Source: UMGS755 sp045652815 (GTDB taxonomy: Bacteria; Bacillota; Clostridia; UBA1381; UBA9506). Taken from it: a DNA stretch of 64,000 nucleotides. Location of the stretch: contig JAZOLH010000011.1 of the NCBI GenBank assembly GCA_045652815.1, positions 12,080 to 76,079 of the forward strand, given 5' to 3'. Below are positions 59,113-64,000 of the stretch, in pieces. Both the position numbers and the translations under genes were made by a program. Every line of letters begins with the position of its first letter. Positions within the stretch are counted from its first letter, which is position 1. The notes beneath the pieces were generated by a model. That model searched no databases. It saw nothing but the letters and a program-made list of their open reading frames with translations, and was not told the origin of the DNA.

Positions 59113-59322
59113 ATGGTAGTACATGAGGATAAATTTGCATGGATGGTTAAAATCGGCGAGAAGGGTCAGTTTGTGATTCCCAAAGAGGCAAGAGAAATGT
59201 TTGACCTTCAGCCCGGCGATGAAATTATCGTTCTTGGTGACACAGAAAGAGGTCTTGCCATTCTGCCGAAAGAAAAACAGCAAGATTTTATCAGACATAT
59301 TTTTAATGAAATAGAGGAATGA
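59113..59322 (+). CDS. AbrB/MazE/SpoVT-type DNA-binding protein
   Basis: A 69-residue swapped-hairpin beta-barrel transcription factor (MVKIGEKGQFVIPKEAREMF... LQPGDEIIVLGD), of the same kind as SpoVT and MazE. It probably binds the palindromic half-sites over its own promoter and so controls itself and the downstream glycosyltransferase (16-nt gap). GAGGTGG is placed properly before the ATG. No toxin gene accompanies it, so an antitoxin role is less likely. Confidence 0.9.
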   Translation: MVVHEDKFAWMVKIGEKGQFVIPKEAREMFDLQPGDEIIVLGDTERGLAILPKEKQQDFIRHIFNEIEE

Positions 59323-59338
59323 AAGCAGGTGACTTCCT

Positions 59339-60724
59339 ATGAAGAAAATCGCGTTCTTTTGTATTCCTGCCCACGGGCACACGAATCCTATGCTTCCCGT
59401 TGCCGCAGAACTGGTAAAGCGTGGCAACATCGTCCGTTTTTATTCTTTTAATGAATTTAAGGAAAAAATAGAGAAAACCGGTGCAGAATTTATTTCTTGC
59501 GAACGGTTTCTTGGTGCATTGGATGAGCAGGCAGAAAAACGGTTAAAAGCTGTATCCAACACAGAAATGACAATACAATCCATCCGTATCACGCTGAATA
59601 TGGATGCTTTTTTAAGTGCGGAAATGGCATCTTTTGCCCCTGATGTCATCTATACCGATTCAGTTTGCTTCTGGGGGAAACTAACGGCGTGGAAACATCG
59701 GATTCCTATGGTGGTGTCCACCAGTACCTTTGCTTTTAATCAACTGTCCTCTTCCTATATGAAATATAGCGGGCGGGAACTTTTTGATATGATTTTCGGT
59801 ATTTCCAAGATTGCCAAAGAACTTAAAAAATTAGAGCCCTTGGGCTATGTTGTGAAGAATCCGTTAAACCTGATTCAAAATGATAACGATACGGATACGG
59901 TGGTTTACACATCTCGTGCATTCCAGCCCTTTGGGGAGAGTTTCTCAAAGCATTATGCCTTCTGCGGTCCTTCGGTTTTTTCTAAAACACTTCCGCAAAA
60001 GGAAAAAGTGCGTCCGCTTGTGTATATTGCTCTGGGCACGGTTATCAACGAGCGCCCTGATTTTTATCGCAAATGCATCGCTGCGCTGGGTGATTTAGAT
60101 TTGGATCTTGTGATTTCCTATGGCACAACTATGGATGCATCACTTTTAGGCGAACTGCCCGAGAATGTGCAGGCATTTCCGAAAGTTGACCAAGTGGAAC
60201 TTTTGGCAAAGGCCGATGCATTTATTACCCATTGCGGTATGAACAGCGTTTCGGAAAGTCTTTATATGGCAACGCCTATGGTGCTGTATCCCCAAACGGG
60301 CGAGCAGCAGGCTGTGGCAAGACGGGTCTGCGAAATGGGGGCAGGCGTTATGCTATCTGGTGATTCGGAGCAGGGCATTCGCAAGGCAGTTCAAACCATC
60401 TTAAACAGCAAAAGTTATGGGGCGGCTGCGGAGATGTGCAGTCAGGATTTTCGTTCCTGCTTGGGTCCTGTCGGCGCGGCAGAGTTTATTGAAAATGCAC
60501 CGCATAATGTGACAGGTGTGGATTTTCTGAAAGAACTGAATCGCCTGAACGGAATAAGTTCCTTGCTTTACTGGCTTGTTTCGGCTCTTTTGGCTGTTCT
60601 GCTCGGCACCTTTGTCGGTTGGCGCTACGTTTGGATTTTGGGCGTTTTAGCCGGGAATTTAAGAGGACCCGTTGCCAAGAAAATGCAAAGCAAAAACTAT
60701 CAAAAACTTAAAAAAGATTTGTAA
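59339..60724 (+). CDS. MGT-type glycosyltransferase with C-terminal membrane segments
   Basis: A 461-residue GT1-type glycosyltransferase. The N-terminal domain has PAHGHTNPMLPVAAEL, as in macrolide glycosyltransferases; the C-terminal domain has the HCGMNSVSESLYMATPMVLYPQ-type nucleotide-sugar motif (VDQVELLAKADAFITHCG, residues about 280-330). After about residue 400, where normal MGT proteins end, there are two membrane segments (about 406-445) and a basic tail, which suggests action on a lipid at the membrane, such as diacylglycerol or a polyprenol. It follows the AbrB-type gene and is in the same transcript. Confidence 0.85.
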   Translation: MKKIAFFCIPAHGHTNPMLPVAAELVKRGNIVRFYSFNEFKEKIEKTGAEFISCERFLGALDEQAEKRLKAVSNTEMTIQSIRITLNMDAFLSAEMASFAPDVIYTDSVCFWGKLTAWKHRIPMVVSTSTFAFNQLSSSYMKYSGRELFDMIFGISKIAKELKKLEPLGYVVKNPLNLIQNDNDTDTVVYTSRAFQPFGESFSKHYAFCGPSVFSKTLPQKEKVRPLVYIALGTVINERPDFYRKCIAALGDLDLDLVISYGTTMDASLLGELPENVQAFPKVDQVELLAKADAFITHCGMNSVSESLYMATPMVLYPQTGEQQAVARRVCEMGAGVMLSGDSEQGIRKAVQTILNSKSYGAAAEMCSQDFRSCLGPVGAAEFIENAPHNVTGVDFLKELNRLNGISSLLYWLVSALLAVLLGTFVGWRYVWILGVLAGNLRGPVAKKMQSKNYQKLKKDL

Positions 60725-60758
60725 AAAAAAGACAGAGGCAAAAGCCTCTGTCTTTTTT
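60725..60758. terminator. Bidirectional terminator
   Basis: 15-bp stem (60725-60739 with 60744-60758) with loop AAAA, and A/T-runs on both sides. It closes the glycosyltransferase gene and spoIVB. Confidence 0.85.
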
Positions 60759-62010
60759 AACCTGCCTCAGCCAGCATATTTTCGATAAATATTCCATAGC
60801 CCCTCGTTGGGTCGTTCACAAACACATGGGTCACCGCGCCGCTGAGTTTTCCATCCTGAATGATGGGGGAGCCGCTCATACCCTGCACAATGCCACCTGT
60901 TTTTTCTTTTAGGTCAGGGTCTGTCACGCGGATGATCATATCTTTCCCGCCACCTGCATTAAAAGGAATATTTTTTTGAATTTCAACTTCAAATTCTTCT
61001 ACCGTATTTCGTGAAACGTTTGATAGAATAATGGCTTTGCCTTCTTTCACGTTGCTACCCGAGGCGACGGGGCAGAGTGAGTTTGCATCGGGCTCTTCTG
61101 AAAGTTTGCCGAAAATCCCGTGCTCCGTGTTGGCAGAAACCGTACCGATTTCCGCCTGACCCGTTTTTAAAAAGCCCTTGAGTTCACCGGGTGCGCCCTT
61201 TTCTCCTTTTTGCACGGTGAGGATTTCCGCATTAAGAAGTGCCCCGCTGAGTACGGGCATTACCGTGCCTGTATCAGAATCGGTAATGGGGTGCCCCAAG
61301 GCGCCAAACTCATTTGTGGCGGGGTCAACAAAGGTGAGTGTGCCAATGCCTGCTGTGCTGTCACGAAGCCAAAGCCCAAGGCGATAGCCTTCCTCTGTTT
61401 CAATAGCAGACAAACGCTTTTCCATCAGTTTGCTATCTCTGCTAATGGTGAGCGAAAGAGGTGCATCACCGGCCACCTGCACCAAATCAATCAGTTCATC
61501 GGTTTCGGTTAGTTCTATGTTGTTGGCTTTTAAAAGGATGTCGCCACTTCTGATGCCAACCTCTTTGGCAAGGTCGTGGGTGTACCCTTTTTTATCCTTA
61601 ATTGCCTGGGTGCCAACGCAGACCAGACCTTTTGTAAAAATTTTAATGCCAACGGTGTTGCCGCCGGGTGCCAGTTCTTTCTGCGGGGCCACGCTGACCG
61701 AAACAGTGCGGATGGGCACCAAACCAAACAATTTAACGGTCATATCAAATTGTCCCGTCTGCGCTACGGTGACAGAAGAATTGTAAGAATCCTTTTGCAA
61801 AGCGCCCGTTTCCGAAAGCACACCGCCTGTGCCTGTGGGCACGGATAAACTGGCGGCAGAAGAGGATGAAAGGGGCAAAGCTTCCCCTTCGAAAATGGTC
61901 ATATTTTCAGGAAACCGCAGATAACAATCGGCAACAACCGATGAAATAAGCAATAAAAAAAGACCGCAAAACAAGGTGATGCGGCCTTTTGTTTTCAGTT
62001 TATATGGCAC
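60757..62010 (-). CDS. spoIVB: SpoIVB peptidase
   Basis: A 417-residue forespore serine protease that starts pro-sigma-K processing by cutting SpoIVFA. There is an N-terminal membrane anchor (residues about 12-27), a PDZ domain (about 130-200, GIRSGDILLKANN) and the SpoIVB protease domain with the catalytic His in GALGHPITD and Ser in GMSGSPIIQDG, plus the closing GYGIFIENML. The start is GTG 62010 with GGAGTG 9 nt upstream; an ATG 4 nt earlier is out of frame. SpoIVB is normally made under sigma-F/G; no clear promoter was fixed by eye. Confidence 0.95.
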   Translation of the reverse strand: MPYKLKTKGRITLFCGLFLLLISSVVADCYLRFPENMTIFEGEALPLSSSSAASLSVPTGTGGVLSETGALQKDSYNSSVTVAQTGQFDMTVKLFGLVPIRTVSVSVAPQKELAPGGNTVGIKIFTKGLVCVGTQAIKDKKGYTHDLAKEVGIRSGDILLKANNIELTETDELIDLVQVAGDAPLSLTISRDSKLMEKRLSAIETEEGYRLGLWLRDSTAGIGTLTFVDPATNEFGALGHPITDSDTGTVMPVLSGALLNAEILTVQKGEKGAPGELKGFLKTGQAEIGTVSANTEHGIFGKLSEEPDANSLCPVASGSNVKEGKAIILSNVSRNTVEEFEVEIQKNIPFNAGGGKDMIIRVTDPDLKEKTGGIVQGMSGSPIIQDGKLSGAVTHVFVNDPTRGYGIFIENMLAEAG

Positions 62011-62110
62011 GGCATTTCACTCCGATTTTCAAATTTTCTTCACCATTAGGTTAAGCGATAAAAATGAAAATATGTCGGGTCTTTTTTGGAAAGAATGCCG
62101 CAAAAAGTCA

Positions 62111-62827
62111 TTAATTAAAAAATGCAAAAAGTTGCAAAATATAGGGGACAAGATTGGTTAAAATGGGGGCGATGACGATGGCGGGCAAAAAGTCTGCCAC
62201 CTTTACCTTGGTGATGCCCATTAAGTTTGTGCCAATCATTAAAATGATGAGCGAGCCTGCCGCAGTCATTTCTGCAGTGGCAGATGCGCTGAGCAGAGGG
62301 GCAATCACACCGGCCAACAGTGCCAAAGCGCCCTGATAGACCAACAGGGACACAGAGGAGAGCATAACGCCAATGCCGAGGGTTGCTGTCATCATAATGG
62401 CAGAGACCATATCGAGAGCAGATTTTGTAAATAAAGTTGCATTATCGCCTGTTAAACCTGCCTGCAAGGAGCCTGTGACCGCCATAGCGCCAACGCAGAA
62501 TAAAATGGTGGCGCTGACAAAACCTTCTGCAATGGAAATGGTTTCGCCTTCTTTTTTCTTAAATTTATTTTCAACAGCCTCGCCCAATTTATTCACAGCG
62601 CCATCGATGTTTAAAAGCGTACCGATGATGGAGCCCAAAACAGTTGAAGCAATTAAAATCAGGGTGTTTTCGCCCTCCATCACACCAGACGCACCAATCA
62701 TTACAATGCAGGCACCAAGACCTGTCATGGTCGCGGTTTTCACCCTGTCGGGAATCCCTTTTTTAAAAATTAAACCAATCAAACTGCCGATGATAACAGC
62801 AACTGAATTAACAATAACACCAACCAT
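62111..62827 (-). CDS. DUF554-family membrane protein
   Basis: A 238-residue membrane protein with about seven hydrophobic segments, of the DUF554 family (YdfK/YqgA-like). It begins MVGVIVNSVAVIIGSLIGLIFKKGIPDR, and includes GLGACIVMIGASGVMEG and FCVGAMAVTGSLQAGL, all typical. Function is unknown; a transporter or channel is presumed from topology. Its sigma-A promoter overlaps the promoter region of the divergent unknown gene. Confidence 0.9.
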   Translation of the reverse strand: MVGVIVNSVAVIIGSLIGLIFKKGIPDRVKTATMTGLGACIVMIGASGVMEGENTLILIASTVLGSIIGTLLNIDGAVNKLGEAVENKFKKKEGETISIAEGFVSATILFCVGAMAVTGSLQAGLTGDNATLFTKSALDMVSAIMMTATLGIGVMLSSVSLLVYQGALALLAGVIAPLLSASATAEMTAAGSLIILMIGTNLMGITKVKVADFLPAIVIAPILTNLVPYILQLFAFFN

Positions 62828-62857
62828 ACTATCCCTCTTTCAAAAAATCTATCTTCC

Positions 62858-62886
62858 ATTATATCTCAAATGCAGAGAAAAATCAA
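62858..62886 (-). promoter_or_regulatory. Promoter of the DUF554 gene
   Basis: On the minus strand TTGATT (62886-62881), 17-nt spacer, TATAAT (62863-62858). Confidence 0.75.
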
Positions 62887-62903
62887 TGATATCTGGCATT
62901 TTA

Positions 62904-62932
62904 TTGACTTTTTTGACGCATTTTGGTATAAT
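62904..62932 (+). promoter_or_regulatory. Promoter of the membrane-anchored unknown gene, extended -10
   Basis: TTGACT (62904-62909), 17-nt spacer, TATAAT (62927-62932) with TGG before it. Confidence 0.75.
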
Positions 62933-62963
62933 AACCACAGAATCATTCTTAGGAGGAAGTATA

Positions 62964-63509
62964 ATGAAGAATAACGTATGGAGCATTATTATGATCGCGG
63001 CAATTTTGCTGATTTGTGTTGTTGGCGGTTTTTTTATACACAATGCCATTGAAACAAAAAAACAGGTTGAACTTGCGCAGGAAGTTGCTATGAAGCAGCA
63101 GGAGGCCGAGCAGAACATTGAAGACTTTTTATCCATGCTCCCTGCGGACTTTTTGGTGTGTGATGAACAGGACGGTGGCTATGTTTCTAACTTGTTTGTG
63201 AGAATCAGCCAGTCTGAAACCGGGTCAGGCAAACTGGACATTGAAATGAAGCCCGTTGGTTCAAACTACAGCAAAGATATTACCTATTATGGCGGCGGCA
63301 CAGCCGAACTGTTTTTGGAAGGTATGAATGCCACTTGTATCTGGAACCCTTCTTTTTGCGTGATGGAAGGCGACAGAGAGGTGATTACAGAAGAGGGCAA
63401 GCGCTATAACAAAGTGACAATTTACCTTGATGAAGTTGATTTAAACAGTCAGGAAGTAAAAATTAATAACACATATAATCATTACGTTTTACGTAAGCAA
63501 AACGCTTAA
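62964..63509 (+). CDS. Membrane-anchored protein of unknown function
   Basis: A 181-residue protein with an N-terminal membrane anchor (residues about 6-27, WSIIMIAAILLICVVGGFF), then a short coiled-coil with EVAMKQQEAEQNIEDF, and an extracellular or surface beta-rich domain with two Cys (about 66 and 118). ATG 62964 has AGGAGG 7 nt upstream; a longer in-frame reading back to 62373 overlaps the DUF554 gene and has no RBS. I do not recognise the domain. It ends at a weak terminator before metF. Confidence 0.75.
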   Translation: MKNNVWSIIMIAAILLICVVGGFFIHNAIETKKQVELAQEVAMKQQEAEQNIEDFLSMLPADFLVCDEQDGGYVSNLFVRISQSETGSGKLDIEMKPVGSNYSKDITYYGGGTAELFLEGMNATCIWNPSFCVMEGDREVITEEGKRYNKVTIYLDEVDLNSQEVKINNTYNHYVLRKQNA

Positions 63510-63513
63510 TTCT

Positions 63514-63541
63514 AAGGATGCCGACCCTTTGCGGCATCCTT
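63514..63541 (+). terminator. Weak intrinsic terminator before metF
   Basis: AAGGATGCCG (63514-63523) pairs with CGGCATCCTT (63532-63541); only a short TATTT follows. Confidence 0.6.
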
Positions 63542-63563
63542 ATTTCAAACATATGGAGATGAT

Positions 63564-64000
63564 ATGATGAAATTGTCAGAGTTATTTGCAAGAAAGAAGC
63601 CCACGCTATCTTTTGAGGTGTTTCCGCCCAAAACAAGCGATACATATGAAAGTGTGCGGGAAGCAACGGAAGCCATTGCGGCCCTTTCGCCCCACTATAT
63701 GAGTGTGACCTACGGGGCAGGCGGCGGCACCAGCGATTACACGGTTTCCATTGCGGCAAATATTTTAAAGACCTATGGGGTAACACCGCTTGCACACCTG
63801 ACCTGTCTGTCTTCTTCCAAGGATAAGATTATGGAGCAACTGGCGGCGCTTAAGGAAAGCGGTATCGAAAACATTCTGGCGCTCCGCGGCGATATTCCTG
63901 CCGATAGTCCCAAAGATGTCAAAAGGGAATACCGCTACGCCGCAGAACTGGTGCAGGATATCAAAAAGTATGGCGATTTTTGTATCGGCGGTGCGTGCTA
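63564..64000 (+). CDS. metF: Methylenetetrahydrofolate reductase, 3' end outside window
   Basis: The open frame runs off the window; about 145 codons are seen. The N-terminus (MMKLSELFARKKPTLSFEVFPPK), Y-SVTYGAGG, LAHLTCLSSS and ILALRGDIP are the family's markers of the flavin TIM barrel, with the folate-facing Asp in RGDIP. It reduces 5,10-methylene-THF to 5-methyl-THF for methionine or, in anaerobes with it, the Wood-Ljungdahl route. Two adjacent ATGs (63564, 63567) are possible; GGAG lies 5 and 8 nt upstream respectively, favouring the second. No riboswitch is seen in the 55-nt gap. Confidence 0.95.
   Translation, partial: MMKLSELFARKKPTLSFEVFPPKTSDTYESVREATEAIAALSPHYMSVTYGAGGGTSDYTVSIAANILKTYGVTPLAHLTCLSSSKDKIMEQLAALKESGIENILALRGDIPADSPKDVKREYRYAAELVQDIKKYGDFCIGGAC

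Noticed and set aside
59113..59322. AbrB/MazE-type protein as antitoxin of a toxin-antitoxin pair
   Set aside because: The next gene is a 461-residue glycosyltransferase, and no PemK/MazF- or PIN-type toxin is adjacent.
62373..62963. Long N-terminal extension of the membrane-anchored unknown protein
   Set aside because: It is antisense to the DUF554 gene; AGGAGG and a promoter lie directly before ATG 62964.
1..64000. CRISPR arrays, rRNA genes, insertion sequences or a replication origin
   Set aside because: No direct-repeat/spacer array, rRNA sequence, transposase gene or DnaA-box cluster was seen on either strand.

Overview
The window comes from the chromosome of an anaerobic, endospore-forming Firmicute of the class Clostridia. 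The evidence is the sporulation set (spoIIR, spoIVB, an alpha/beta-type SASP, a SleB/CwlJ-type hydrolase), [FeFe]-hydrogenase maturation genes (hydG, hydF, TM1266-type regulator), HPr kinase, a PASTA kinase/PP2C pair, Firmicute-type operon orders and strong AGGAGG ribosome binding sites. Genus cannot be fixed from the sequence alone.

Layout. 1-12105: right-hand part of a siphovirus-type prophage, all on the + strand: portal (5' end outside the window), a 172-nt structured-looking gap, scaffold, major capsid, four head-tail/tail-completion genes, tail tube, Gp15-like protein, a very short tape-measure protein, an unknown tail protein, Dit, Gp37-like tail protein, BppU-type receptor-binding protein, and a lysis cassette (small protein, amidase, TM+coiled-coil protein, holin). 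12109-16630: promoter, TM1266-type regulator, an intrinsic terminator in the leader of hydG, hydF and an Orn/Lys/Arg decarboxylase. 16638-30028: rpsT, a Cys-rich membrane protein, then the whole str/RNA-polymerase cluster on the minus strand (rpoB-rpoC-L7Ae-like-rpsL-rpsG-fusA-tuf) with its promoter and terminator. 30215-36452: spoIIR, a divergent cortex-hydrolase-like gene, hprK-murB, ACT-PFL pair, rdgB, tRNA-Glu. 36565-38872: a MITE-like palindromic element and ruvCAB.

38954-46203: argG, argH, an SGNH hydrolase, an XRE-cupin regulator with an acyl-CoA synthetase, trmK and a Nif3-like gene. 46280-50002: SASP (with a sigma-G-like promoter), ylxM-ffh-rpsP-khpA, a second SGNH hydrolase and a long nested palindrome. 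50024-57310: rsmB-rlmN-prpC-prkC-rsgA-rpe-thiN, a translation/cell-wall-signalling operon. 57313-62010: a minus-strand TPR/DUF4037 pair divergent from an AbrB-type gene plus membrane-tailed glycosyltransferase with a three-half-site operator on its promoter, then spoIVB. 62111-64000: DUF554 protein, a membrane-anchored unknown, and the start of metF.

Most host genes are ordinary housekeeping. The parts that deserve attention are the structured gap and miniature tape measure in the prophage, the terminator-containing leader of hydG beside the prophage edge, the AbrB operator cassette, the TPR/DUF4037 pair, the acidic RpoB tail, a tRNA-Glu with an acceptor-stem mismatch, several palindromic intergenic repeats, and a recurrent extended -10 motif (TGG-TAYAAT).
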